64,000 nt of DNA from Pestalotiopsis fici W106-1. Its lineage: Eukaryota > Ascomycota > Sordariomycetes > Amphisphaeriales > Sporocadaceae. Made by a program: the position numbers and the translations under genes. The notes below the pieces were generated by a model. The model was not told where the DNA came from, ran no database searches, and was given only the letters and a program-made list of their open reading frames with translations. Location: the NCBI RefSeq assembly GCF_000516985.1, contig NW_006917098.1, positions 868,001 through 932,000 on the forward strand, in the 5' to 3' direction. Each line of letters begins with the position of its first letter. Positions within the stretch are counted from its first letter, which is position 1. Below are positions 21,560 to 34,788 of this stretch, piece by piece.

Positions 21560-24500
21560 CACCCCTTTAAATCCACGATTTATCGTAGATTTAGCTATAT
21601 TTAAATTAAAGTTGCTAATTAGCAAAATATAGCTTTTTTGGGGTTATTCGTTTTAATTACGATAAACAATTTTAAATCCTATTTATTATAAAAAATTCTG
21701 CTATTTGCCTATTAGCAAGCTTTTTGTTAATTTATTTATTATTATTTTATTTAAAAGTTTATAAATAACTTTAATCCTTTTTTTAAGTTTTTTGCCGCAG
21801 CTAATAGTTATAAATATTTATATAATGGAATTTTATTTTTAATAACGCGATTTCGGCATTAATTAAATTAATAATTTGCTTATTATTATATTTAATAATA
21901 ATAATATTATTATTTAATTATATCGATAATTTTTTTAATAATCGATTAACGAATAATATTTTTTAGCAGCTTATATTAGCGTAAATAACTTAATTTTTAT
22001 AATAAAAATAATAATTATATTTTATTTATTTAATCGCTAACTAATTAATTTTCCGAATAGTTTTATAGCGAATATTTAGGTATTTTTACGATTAATACTA
22101 TTATCGGCAAATAATACGTTATTGGCAATTATTAAATTAGCGGATTTTTTAATTTTAAGCGAAAATTCTTTAATATTAATTAGGTAAATTAAAGCTTGAT
22201 TAGCAGTTTTTTAATATGCTTAATTTAAATTATTAAGGAATCGAATTAATTTAGCTATTACGAATATAATATTTAATTTTGTAAATATAGCCGCGAATAA
22301 TAATAATCCGATTTTTTTTTAATATTTTTATATTTTATATAGGAGCGCTATAATTAATCGAAGCATAAATTTTTCGTAACCTATTAACGTCGCATAAATT
22401 TTTTATTTATTTATAAGTTTAGCGATTTTTTTAAAATAAGCTTTTTAAGATAATTAAATTATTCTAAATATACGATTTTTAATTATTTTTATCCCGAAGA
22501 ATTATTATATTAGCTCGCTATTATTAATTTTATATTTTTTTATAAAATATTATATTAAATAATTAATAGCTTTTTTATTTTTATTCCTATATATAATAAT
22601 TATATTATTAATATAAAAAAAAAATTAGCATTTTTTTTTTAATTAAATGCGTAAAGCTTATATAGTATTTAGGTATAACCGATTTCGGCTAAAGTTTTTA
22701 TAAACTTTTTTTATTATAATAGCGGTAATATCCGTAATTTATAAAATGCTTTATTTAATATTAATATAATATTTTTTTTTCGATATTTATCCGGCATTTT
22801 TATAAATATATTTTAATTAATAAAAGCGTATATAAATATATTTATTATATTATATTATATTAATTTAAAATCGAATTTTGCTACGATCGCGATTAGGGTG
22901 CAAAATAATTTTTTAGCTAATATAGCCGCGTAAATTTTCTAATTTTAAAATTTCGCTTATTAATTACCGCAAACGATAAATTTTATTTTATACTTTTAAA
23001 ATCTCCCGTATTTATCGAATTTATATACGTATATTTATATATAATTAAAGATTTATTTACCTTTTATTCGTAAATCCTTTTTATTAATCTCGGTTTAAAA
23101 TCGTATATTTTTATAATTTTATAAATAATTAGCTTTTGCTTAAAAAAATAATTTATTAAATAAATAATAATATAATTTATAATGCTATTTAAAGGAAATT
23201 GGGATTTCCGTTTTATAAATTTTTACCCTTTAATAAAAAAAGCGTTTTAGCTTCGCTTTATCGTCCTAATCCTTGTTTTATCCTATTTTAAAAATAGCTT
23301 TATAATTAGCTAAAAAAGCTATTTATTATAGAATTATTTTAGGTCCTTTTATTAATAGCGCCGTATTTTTAATTATAATCGCCTTTATATTATATATTAA
23401 TAAAACTAATAAAAATATTTATAATAAAATTTAAAAGGCAAATTTCGCTATAATAAAAAGGTATTATTTATTTTTTTTATTTAGCGTTATTTTTTTATTT
23501 TTTTAATTATTATTTTTTTTAATTATTTTAATTATCGCCTAATAGGATATTTTTTACGGCGGTATTTTTATTTTTTAATTTTTATAAGATCTTATTTTTA
23601 AATATTGCGTAATTAATTATAAAATCGGCGATAAATTAGGTATTAATATTTAGGAGCTCGTTTTTAAATATATCCTATTTTCCGTCGTATAATTCCTTTT
23701 CGTTTATAATTATATTTTTTATATTAATTAATTTATTTTAATTAAAAATCTAGATTTTATAAATATTAAATAACCTATATCCGATTAAATATCCTATTTA
23801 GGCTTTAAGTGCTAATCGCTATAAACGGCCGAATTTTTATTATATTATTAGCGTTATTATATACGTTTTATATTTAAATGCTTTAAAATAGGTTTAATTA
23901 AATTTATAGCTTAAATTTAGGATTTTTTTTGCTTTCGTAATTGCTTTATAAAATTTTATATATAATATACGTTATCGGGAATTATAATTCGGCGTGCGAT
24001 TATATAAATATACCGCGGTTTTGCCGATTTTAGGCCAGAATTAATAAAAAAATTTTGCGCCGATACGTATTATACGTTTTTTTTTTAATTATACCTTTTA
24101 AGCGTTTAATAGCTTTATTTTAGGCTTATATATATAATATTAAAAGCTCGAATTTAATATATTTATTTTTAAAGTATTTTCCGATTATCTATTTAACTTC
24201 GGTGATTTTGTTATCGCATTCGATAATTTTAATTTTAATATTATATTAGGTCTTTATTATGCTTAAAAACGATCGGAAAGCGTTAATTAATATAATAATA
24301 ATTTTTTTTATAAAATAATAATTTTATATATATTCCGTTTGCCGATAAATAATTAGTATTTAAAATATATAATTTTCGATTTTTTTAATATAATTATAAA
24401 AATTTATAGCTAATTATTTGCTATAATTTTCGTTAATTAATCGTAGCGCTTGCTATAATTAACGCATAATTTTTGCAAATACGCAGGCTTTATATTTTAT

Positions 24501-26351
24501 TATAATTAATTTTTTAATTTTTACCTTTTAAAATAAATAAATAAAATATTCGAAAATTATTAGGCCTAAGTGTTTTATTTTATAATATTATCGTATAGCT
24601 TTTTTAGTTAATAATAGCCTTTTTATTTATATTATATACTTTTTCCGGTAAATAGCAAATAACGCTAAAGGTAATTCGTAAGGTTTATATTCGAAAATAT
24701 ATTATTTATATTAGTTTTAGAATATACTAATTAAAAATTTATTTTTTTTATATAATATTATAAAATCGTTTTTATTATTTTAATAATATCCTTATCCTTA
24801 TAGTTAACGGAATAATATTAATATAATTAATAATTTAGGATAATAGGTTATATTATTTAATAGCAGTATTTTAAATCCGAGTTATATAATTATTATATTA
24901 TACCCGTAAATAGGTAATTTCCGGTCGCCTAATTAAATAAAATCGTAATTAGGAGTTTGCCTATAGTTAATAAGCTTTATTTTTATATTTATAATTAAAA
25001 TTATTATCGCTAAATTTAAAATAATTAAATAGCGCAAAAAATAATTTTTTATAAATGCTATAAAACTATTTTATACGTTTATTATTAATCGTTTATTTTA
25101 TTAATCCGTATTAATCGGAAGCGATTTTTTTTTTAATTATTCGTAATATATTAATTCGGCTGGTTTTAATCCTTTTTATATTATAAACCTGCTTTTATAA
25201 ATTAAAATCTTTTTTAAAAATTTTATTTATTTATGCTTATATTTTATTTTTAAAAATAAAACCTAAATAGGCTTTTTTTAAGAATACGTAAAAATATAAA
25301 TCAAAGGCGTAAAAAAAATAGCAAATAGGGTATTTAATATTTTTTTGCCTTTTATTATAGGTAATTCGTCTACCCTTTTTTTTACGTAAATTAACCGTAT
25401 TTAATCGGAAAAATATTTAATTTTTAACAAAATAAGCGTTTTTATTTTATCTGTTTTAGGGCTATTTTTTAGCTTTATTAGCGTAAATTGCGAAAACGCT
25501 TTTCTTAATTTTTAGCCTTATTAATTATTAAATATTTAAGCCTTTACGGAAATCGTTATTTATTACCTAATATTCTAAATTTTTATTTAAAATATTTTAT
25601 TTTTTATAAATTTAATAAAAAACGGCCTATTATAATATAATTAAAATAATTATATTTAAAAAATCTATAGCTTAAGCCGAATTATCCTATATTTTAATTA
25701 TTTGTTTTACTTAGGCTTTCGCTATAATTATTTTTTATTTATTAACCTAATTAATAGTTTTTTTTAATATTTTCGGAGGCTTAAAAGCTTTTAAATATTA
25801 TTTCCTTACTTTTTTTTTATTATTTATAACTAATTTACTATAACGAGCCTTTAAATTCTCGTATTATTTATATAAAAGCTCGTTAATTAAATAATATAAA
25901 AAAAAAAATTTAAAAAAATCGTTATAATTATTTATTTTATAATCTCTTTAATCGCTATATATTATTTAGCGTATATAGCCTTTTTTATTTTATAATAATT
26001 ATAATCGAAATTAAATAACTTTTAACCTTTTTTAGTAAAATCCGTAATCGTTTATTCCATATCCTTTTTATTTTATATAATCGGATCGTCGCCTATATTT
26101 ATAGCTTTAAAAATAATAGCCGCGGTTTTTATATATTTAATCTTTTTAATATCCGGTTCGACTAAAATTTTAATTAAAATCGTTTTATTTTTAAAATAAT
26201 TAATTAATCCGGTAATCTATACCTAAATCTAAAACGTATATTCCTAATTATTCTAATTAAAAATTATTTTTAGCGATGCCGTTAGGCCGATTCCGGCTTT
26301 TTTCGTAATTATTATTTTCGTAGCTTCGGCGGAAATATTAAAATTTTTAAT
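21560..26351 (-). pseudogene. RIP-degraded copia gag-pol of element B1
   Basis: No frame stays open. The sequence parallels the B2 gag-pol on the opposite strand, where reverse transcriptase motifs can still be read between stops. Decay is consistent with C-to-T changes at CpA on both strands. It encodes nothing functional. Confidence 0.8.
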
Positions 26352-26570
26352 TATTAATTAAAATAATGCTTTCCTATTAAAATTTAAATTAATTTAATAT
26401 TAATATTAATTATATAATATATTAATTTATATTTTGCGCTTTTAGTTTTAACGAAGTATACGCTTATTTGGGTGGCCCCGGCTAATCCCCGGGAGGTCCC
26501 GTATATCTATTTGGATATTATAATATTGATCCGTATGCTTAAGCACACCCCAGTATATGGGAACCATAAT
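26352..26570 (-). repeat. B1 LTR, right copy, interrupted 13 bp before its end
   Basis: The first 219 bp of the LTR are here. The missing CCACCATTTAACA is found at 43163-43175, immediately outside B2 and its target duplication. Confidence 0.9.
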
Positions 26571-26803
26571 TGTTAGATGGTGGGTTATGGTTCCTATACA
26601 CTGGGGTATGCTTGAGCACACGGATTAATATTATAGAGTCCAGATAAATATACGGGACCTCCCGGGGATTAGCCGGGGCCACCTAAATAAGCGTATATTT
26701 TATTAAAATTAAAAGGCGCAAAATATAAATTAATATATTATATAATTAATATTAATATTAAATTAATTTAAACTCTAATAAAAAAGCATTACTTTAATTA
26801 ATA
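26571..26803 (+). repeat. B2 5' LTR (233 bp)
   Basis: It begins TGTTAGATGG and ends ATTAATA (CA changed to TA). It is followed by ATTAAAAATTTT, the mutated primer-binding site that reads ATTAAGAGTCTT in B3. Confidence 0.9.
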
Positions 26804-28923
26804 ATTAAAAATTTTAATGCTTTTACCGAAGCTACGAAAATAATAACTATAAAAAAAGCCGGAATCGGCCTAACGGCATCGTTAAAAATAACCTCCGATT
26901 AGAATAATTAGGAATATATATTTTAAATTTAGGTATAAATTACCGGATTAACTAATTATTTTAAAAATAAAACGATTTTAATTAAAATTTTAATCAAACC
27001 GGATATTAAAAAGATTAAATATATAAAAACCGCGGTAGCGACTTTCGAAATTATAAACGAAAGCGACGATCCGAGTATTTAAAATAAAAAAAACGGGGAA
27101 TAAATAATAACGGATTTTACCAAAAGAGGTTAGAAGTCGTTTAACCTCGATTATAATTATTATAAGATAAAAAAGGCTATATACGCTAAATAATATACGG
27201 CGATTAAAAAAATTACGAAATAGATAATTATTACGATTTCTCTAAATTTCTTTTTTACGTGCTGCTTAATTAACAAGCCCCTATATAAATAATACGAGAA
27301 TTTTAGGGCTTATTATAGCAAATTAGCTTTAAATAATAAAAAAAAAATAAGGAAATAATATTTCGAAGCTTTTAAGCCTCCAAAAATATTAAAAAAAGCT
27401 ATAAATTAGGTTAATAAATAAAAAATAATTATAGCGAAAGCCTAAGCAAAGCAAATAATTAAAATATAGGATAATTCGGCTTAAGTTATAAACTTCCTAA
27501 ATATAATTATTTTAATTATATTATAATAGGCCGCCTTTTATTAGATTTATAAAAAATAAAGCATTTTAAATAAGAATTTAAAATATCGGGTAATAAGCAA
27601 TAATTTCCGTAAAAGCTTAAATATTTAATAGCCGATTAGGCCAAAAATTAAAAAAAACGCTTTTATAATTTATATTAATAAAGCTAAAAAATAGCCCTAA
27701 AACGGATAAAATAAAAACGCTTACCCCGTTAAAAATTAAATGCCTCCCCGATTAAATACGGCTAATTTACGTAAAAAAAGAAATAAACGAATTACCTATA
27801 ATAAAAGGCAAAAAGATATTAAATACCTTATTTGCTATTTTCCTTACGCTTTTAATTTATATTTTTATATATTCCTAAAAAAAGCCTATCTAAATTTCGT
27901 CCCTAAAAATAAAATATAAATATAAATAAATAAAGCCTTTAAAAAAGATTTTAATTTATAAAAGCAGATTCGTAATATAAAAAAAATTAAAATTAGCCGA
28001 ATTAGTATATTACGAATAATTAAGAAAGAATCGCTCCCGATTAATACGGATTAATAAAACGGACGACTAATAATAAACGTATAAAGCAGTTTTGCAATAT
28101 TTATAAAAAACTATTTTTTATGCTATTTAATTATTTTAAATCTAGCGATAACGATTTTAATTATAAATATAAAAATAAAACTTATTAATTATAGGCAAGC
28201 TTTTAATTACGATTTTATCTGGTTAGGCGACCGGAAATTATTTATTTACGGGTATAATATAATAATTATATAGCTCGGATTTAAAGTATTATTATTAATT
28301 AATATAGCTTATTATTTTAGGTTATTAATTATATTAATATTATTCCGTTAATTACGAGGACGAGGATATTATTAGGATAATAAAAACGACCTTATAATAT
28401 TATATAAAAAAAATAAATCTTTAATTAGCATATTTTAAAACTAATGCGGATAATACGTTTTCGAATATAGATTTTACGAATTACCTTTAGCGTTATTTGC
28501 TATTTACCGGAAAAAATATATAATATAGATAAAAAGGCTATTATTAACTAGAAAAGCTATACGATAGCATTATAAAATAGGATATTTAGGCCCGGCAGCT
28601 TTTAAATACTTTATTTATTTATTTTAAAAGGTAAAAATTAAAAAACTAATTATAGTAAAATATAAAGCCTGCGCATTTGCAAAAATTACGCGCTAACTAC
28701 GGCGAGCGCTACGGCTAATTAACGAAAATTATAGCGAACGATTAGCTATAAATTTTTATAACTATACTAAAAAAATCGAAAATTATATATTTTAAATGTT
28801 AATTATTTATCGGCAAACGGGATATATATAGGATTATTATTTTACGGAAAGGACTATTATTATATTAATTAACGCTTTCCGATCGTTCTTAGGCATAATA
28901 AAGACCTAATATAATATTAAAAT

Positions 28924-29551
28924 TGTTGCACGGATGTTAATACAGCATCGTATAATGCATAAAATTAGCTTTATAACGCATATCATATCGTTATAACAGC
29001 TATAAAACCCATCGAGATATCGTTAAATAACGATATATGGGAAATCAGTGGAATTTACCCTGTATTGACCTATAGTTAGTATAATACCACTTACAGCCAT
29101 TGTTTATAGTGCTATATAGTCAATAAGTTATTACAATTAACTGTTGTGGCCACTATGGCCACTGGAACCTATTGGAATCCAGTGGAACGTTCCACTGGAT
29201 CCAGCCCCACTAAGTATGGCCAGTGCACCTAGCTATAGTGGCCCTAGGTTACAGGGTAACTTATACTATAGAAATCTATGGATTTCGATGGTTTTTTCGA
29301 TTATAAATTAACTTTATTATTAATTAATTTAATTATAAATCTAGTTTATTAGTAATATATTCCAGAATGTTTTTATTGGTTGATTTTATGGGTATAAAAG
29401 GTAGTTATTTTTCTGTAATTAGTTATTCTTTCCTTAAGCTTTAATAAATTAGTTATATAGCCTTATAACTACTATTACGGCCTGATTTTACGAATTATAC
29501 GAACGCTTCCCTATGCCTAAGTCTATAATCTACTAATTATATTTTAAAATA
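28924..29551 (+). repeat. X 5' LTR (628 bp)
   Basis: It begins TGTTGCACGG and ends AAAATA (CA changed to TA). It contains a perfect 24 bp palindrome at 29177-29200. Confidence 0.9.
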
Positions 29552-29957
29552 GGTTATAAGCCCGGTCCGGTATAATATCGATTATATTAGGAACCGGATT
29601 TTATATCGAAAACTATAGCCGCTTTTCTAAATAAGTTAATTTAACGTAGACTCTGGAATTCCGTTATAGTAGCCGATCTTTTATAGGCCTATATATAAGC
29701 CTATATAAGCCGTAATTATATCGAAAACTATAGTTAAGTGGCTAATTATAGTGATTTTACCCGTTACAGCTATATAACGGCTATAAAATCATTTATAACT
29801 AGTCCTTATTATAATAGCCGATCTGCTATAGCACCTTATAGCACCTGTTATATTATATTATAGCATCTGGATCCTTTTATATATTTTATCGATAAAATAA
29901 AAGAATTAATTTCTTTTATTTTTATTTTTTTAACGATTCCTTTACCGTTTTTAACGA

Positions 29958-32900
29958 TAATTATACCGTTATAACGGCAAAAATTCGGCAAAATGGATAA
30001 TTCTATTCGTACTATTGCCGGATGCTAGATGCCGGAGAAACAGAAATTCTCCGGATCCGGAAACTGGAATACGTGGAAATCTACGTTGTAGTTATATTTT
30101 AAACTGCTAGGAATCGATCGGTTTTTTGAAATTACCGATATATATAACGGTATAACCGATATTTAGAAAGCATAGGTATTGCTTTTGATTCGTTAGAATT
30201 TAATAACAGAACCGTTAAATCTGATTTTCGATGAAATGGATTTATATAAGGCCTTATCCATTTTATAATTAGCTTATTAAGGCACCGGTCCCGTATTACG
30301 TTAGCAACTATATTTCGAATTTTATACGATTAAATTCGAGAATTATAACTCGTTAAACGAGTTTATATTTATTTTTAAAGGATATATTTTAAAGCTTTTA
30401 AGCGTTGGGGCGAAAATCGATGATATCGATTAAAAAACGATTTTTATTGCAGCCTTTTAATTAGCTTACCCTGTATAGGCTGACCGTTAACGCAGTGCTT
30501 TACGGTCCTTAAATCCACCTACCCTCGAAGGGTTAATTACGGATATATTGGATGAGAACCGACGGGACCCTGATACGGCTATGGGAAACTTTTATTATAC
30601 GGATAATAAGAAATCCCGGTTTCCCCGATCTAATTAGAATTAACGGGGAACCTAAAGCGGAAATAAGAAGAATTCGAATAAATCGAATAAATCGAAGAAA
30701 TCGAATAATTCGAATAATTCGAATAAGTCGAATAACTCAAATTCGACCATATTTATTACGAATTAGAAATCTAAGAAACGGGGAAACCTACCCCGTAACG
30801 AAGATTCGGACGAAGACGAATCGTTCCATGCTTTTTCGAATATTTCGAATAAATCGAAAAAGAAATTAACCTCCGTTCCCAGGGACTAGTGGTTATACGA
30901 TATTGGTTCTTTAAAGCATATATCGAATAATAAGCATTTATTCGATAATTTTATTGTAAAATCGGATTTTTTACCGATTATTATAGGTGGTGGAAAAGTA
31001 TTTCTAAAAGGAATTGGAAATATTACGCTTTTTTTCGAAATTAATTGGGAAATACGTAAAATAACGTTATTAAATGTGCTTTACGTACCGGAATTTCCGC
31101 TAAATATTATATCCGGCTAATTATATTACTAAAAAGGCGGTATTATAAGCGGGAATAAATTATATGATTTTAAAAATAAGCTTTTTGCTACGTTAAATTA
31201 AGAAAAACGTGGATTTTTCCTGTACCTGGCTAATAAGTTAAAGCTTAATATAGTATATTTAGCTATAAATCTATTAAAAGTAGTGGAAAAAGCCCGTGTA
31301 ATCGGTTTAAGTTACCTGGAACCGAATTCGGATAATATAAAATTTAACGAAATTACGGATTTCGAGGAAATCGAATTAATTTTTAATTATTCGAATTTCC
31401 TTATAGCTACGGAAAAATGGCATAAACGATTTGGCTACTTTAGCTACGATATTTTAGCTAAAATAGCTAAAATAATTACGGGGATTCCTAAGGAGGAATT
31501 AAAAAAAAAGAATTTAAATTGCGAATCCTGTATTTCGGGTAAATTTACCCGAAACCAACCCTGTATAAATCCGAATAGGGCTAATAAACCGTTATATCGT
31601 ATTTATATCGATACGGTTTATATTACCCCCTTTAATTATTCCGGTTATAAATATATAATTAGTTTTACGGATAATAAAACCGGATTTCGGGAAATTAAAT
31701 TTTTTAAAGAAAAATCCGATATATTCGATATTGTAATAAATAAGATCGAATATTATAAAACCTAATTCGGAAAATATCCGAATATTATTCGTATGGATAA
31801 TAGCAAAAAGTTTTCCCTGGTTAAATTAGAAAATTATTTAATCGAAAAAAGGATTATTTTCGAACCTATAACTCCTTATATACTAAAATAAAACGGTATA
31901 GCCGAATGTATAAACCGGATTATTATCGAAAAAATTAGAACGGTTTTTATCGATTTATAACTCCCGAAAAACCTTTGGGAATTCGTTGCAAAAGCAGTGG
32001 TTTATTTAATAAATTTCACTGCTACGGCATCCGGTCCACTTACCCTTTACCAGGAATTTTACGATTATTTCTGGCTAAAACGGGATAATAAGCCTGATTT
32101 ATCCTAAATCTATGCACTAAAAATACCGGTTTTAGTTTATAAACCGAAAAAAATCCGTAAAAACTCCGATAAATTCGGAGTTACTACCGAAAACGGGAAA
32201 ATAATTAGATATAACGGTAATAAAATTTATTACGTATATCTTCCCGATCGACCGTATAAGTCACAAATTATACGGACCTCTTATATTCGATTATTACCCG
32301 AAAATCGAAAAAAAGGGGAGAAATTACCGGATTCGGAATTACCGGATTAGGAAATAACACCGGATAAAAATTCCACCGACGGTGAATTTATCTAATCACA
32401 AGTCCCGGAAACGGTGGATTTATAAAATCCACTAAATCTAACTCCCGGAAATAATCGAATTTTTCGATCTATTACGAATAAGTCCATAATTAACGATCGA
32501 CCGGATTTACCCGGGAACGAATCTAATATAGATAATAGATCTAGTATAAATTCCGAATCTATGGATATTAATAATACCTTTTCGATTACTCCGAATAAAT
32601 CGAATATTAAGGTAATTCTTCCGAAACTTACGGATTCCGAACGAGATAAATTCGTTAAATACGACGAATTATTCGCCGATATTTCGTATTATTTAATTAT
32701 TAAAAATTTAGGCTATACGGAACCGAAAATTATAAAATAGGCGCTAAAAAGCCCTAAAAAAAAGAATGGAACTAGGCTATATACGCTAAATTACGGCAAT
32801 TAATTTAGAAAAGGACTTTTTAAGTTATCGATCGAAATAAAGTCTAAAAAGCCGGTAAAATCCTATTATCCGTAAAATAGGTATTTAAAAGGAAAACCGA

Positions 32901-34335
32901 TAAAAACGGAAATATCGATAAATATAAGGCTAAATTGGTTATACGTAGATTCGAATAACGATATGGAATCGATTATTTTGAAACGTTCGTTACGGGAATA
33001 AAATCCACTATTTAAAGGCTTTTATTAGCCTTAGCAGCCTATTACGATTAAAAAATCGAATAAATCGATATAATCGGTGCCTTTTTAAACGGGGAATTAT
33101 ACGAAAAAGTATATATTACCCCTATAAACGGATTATCCGAATTTTTATCCGAAAACCCGGATTTAAATAATTTCGGATAAAAAATCAACGAAAACTCCCA
33201 GGTAATCCAATTTAAAAAGGCCTTATACGGTTTTAAACAAAATCCACGCCAATAGCAAATTACATTAAAAAATAGTTTAAAAAAGCTTGGATTTAATCCA
33301 TTTATTTTAGACGAATTAGCGTATTTTAATAAAGATTCTAATATCTTTATTATTACGTATATGGACGACTTCCTAATTTTTGGTCCTAATTTACGTAAAA
33401 TCAACTAATTAAAATAGGATATTTCGAAAAAATTCGAAATAAAAGATCTGGGATTAATCTCTTATTTTCTCGGTATATAAATTAAAAAAAATCGAAAAAA
33501 TAAAATAATTCGTATAAACCAGGCAACTTACCTTAAAAAATTATTAGAAATCAACGGATTTTCCGATATAAAACCGGCTAATATACCATTTAGCCCTAAA
33601 TTCCCAAAATCGTTATATACGTTAAAAGATAAAAACAACGAAAAACCGGCTTTCAAGGAATTTATCCATTTATATTAGCATTTATTAAGTGGATTAATAT
33701 ACGCTATAGTCCAAACCAGGCCCGACCTAGCTTACCCTATAGCATATCTAGCCAGATATATATAGAACCTATCGAAAACCACGATAAAAGGGGTAAAAGG
33801 GGTATTTAATTATTTAAAATCCTATTACCACCTTAAAATTACCTTTAACGGGAAAATAAAACCCGGATTAATAGGTTAGTCCGATACCGATTTTGCTAGT
33901 AATTACGAAACCCGTAAATTAACGTCCGGTTATTTATTTACTTTAAATAACGGGCCGATAAATTAGAAATCGAAACGGCAATTTACGATTTTTTTATTAA
34001 CCACCGAAGCCGAATTTAACGGGTTAAAGCAGGCTACCCGTGAAGCAATATGGTTAAAAAATCTCTTTACGGAAATCGGAATTAATACAAATACCGTATT
34101 AATTAAAGGAAATAATATGGGGGCTATAAATTTAGCATATAATCCGGAATATTACTAACGTACTAAACATATTGCTATACGGTATTTTTACGTACGGCAA
34201 AAGGTTAAAAATAAGAATATTCGAATCGAATATATTTTAATTAACGATATACCAGCAAACGGCCTTATAAAGCCATTTCCCAAAGATAAATTTCAGAAAT
34301 TTATTAAATTATTAAACTTAACCGATACTATTTAA
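29958..34335 (+). pseudogene. RIP-degraded copia gag-pol of element X
   Basis: One reading frame can be followed through many stops. In order: gag from about 29997, with a low-complexity Asn/Ser/Lys segment at 30670-30760; protease-like YDIGSLKHIS near 30897. Next come the integrase N-terminal zinc-binding region (WHKRFGY...CESCISGKF, 31417-31545), the integrase core (YIDTVYI, then RMDNSKKF near 31792), and C-terminal NGIAECINR. Reverse transcriptase (KALYGFKQNPRQ; YMDDFLIFG near 33358) and RNase H (TTEAEFNGLKQATREAIWL; NPEYY-RTKHIAIRYF) complete it. Most stops replace expected Trp or Gln. The longest intact stretch is 31283-31765. Confidence 0.88.
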
Positions 34336-34344
34336 CAAGGGGAA

Positions 34345-34555
34345 TATTGCACGGATATTAATATAGCATCGTATAATGCATAAAATTAGCTTTATAACGC
34401 ATATTATATCGTTATAACAGCTATAAAACCTATCGAGATATCGTTAAATAACGATATATGGGAAATCAGTGGAACTTACCCTATACTGACTTATAGTTAG
34501 TATAGCACCACTTACAGCCACTGTTTATAGTGCTGTATAGTCAATAAGTCATTAT
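34345..34555 (+). repeat. X 3' LTR, first 211 bp
   Basis: It begins TATTGCACGG and matches 28924 onward. It is interrupted at ATTAT by B3 and continues at 39826. Confidence 0.9.
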
Positions 34556-34788
34556 TGTTAATCAAGGTGGTGCTTTCCTATTGGAGTTTAAACTGGTTTG
34601 ATATAAGTGTTAATTGTGTGATATATTGATTTATATTTTGCGCCTTTTAGTTTTAATAAGGTGTACGCTTATTTAGGTGGCCCCGGCTAATCCCCGGGAG
34701 GTCCCGTATATTTATCTGAATATTATGGGGTTAATCCGTATGCTTAAATATACCCTAATATATAAAAATTATAATCTACTATTTAACA
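34556..34788 (-). repeat. B3 LTR, left copy (233 bp)
   Basis: It starts TGTTAATCAAGG after ATTAT and ends ATTTAACA before CACCCCTTT. Confidence 0.92.

Noticed and set aside
26352..26803. Hairpin-type palindromic amplification at the B1/B2 boundary
   Set aside because: The target duplication ATAAT/ATAAC and the displaced 13 bp B1 tip at 43163 show a nested insertion instead.
31283..31765. A working integrase gene in the longest open frame of element X
   Set aside because: It is a fragment between RIP stops. The zinc-binding His is changed and the rest of the core follows after stops.
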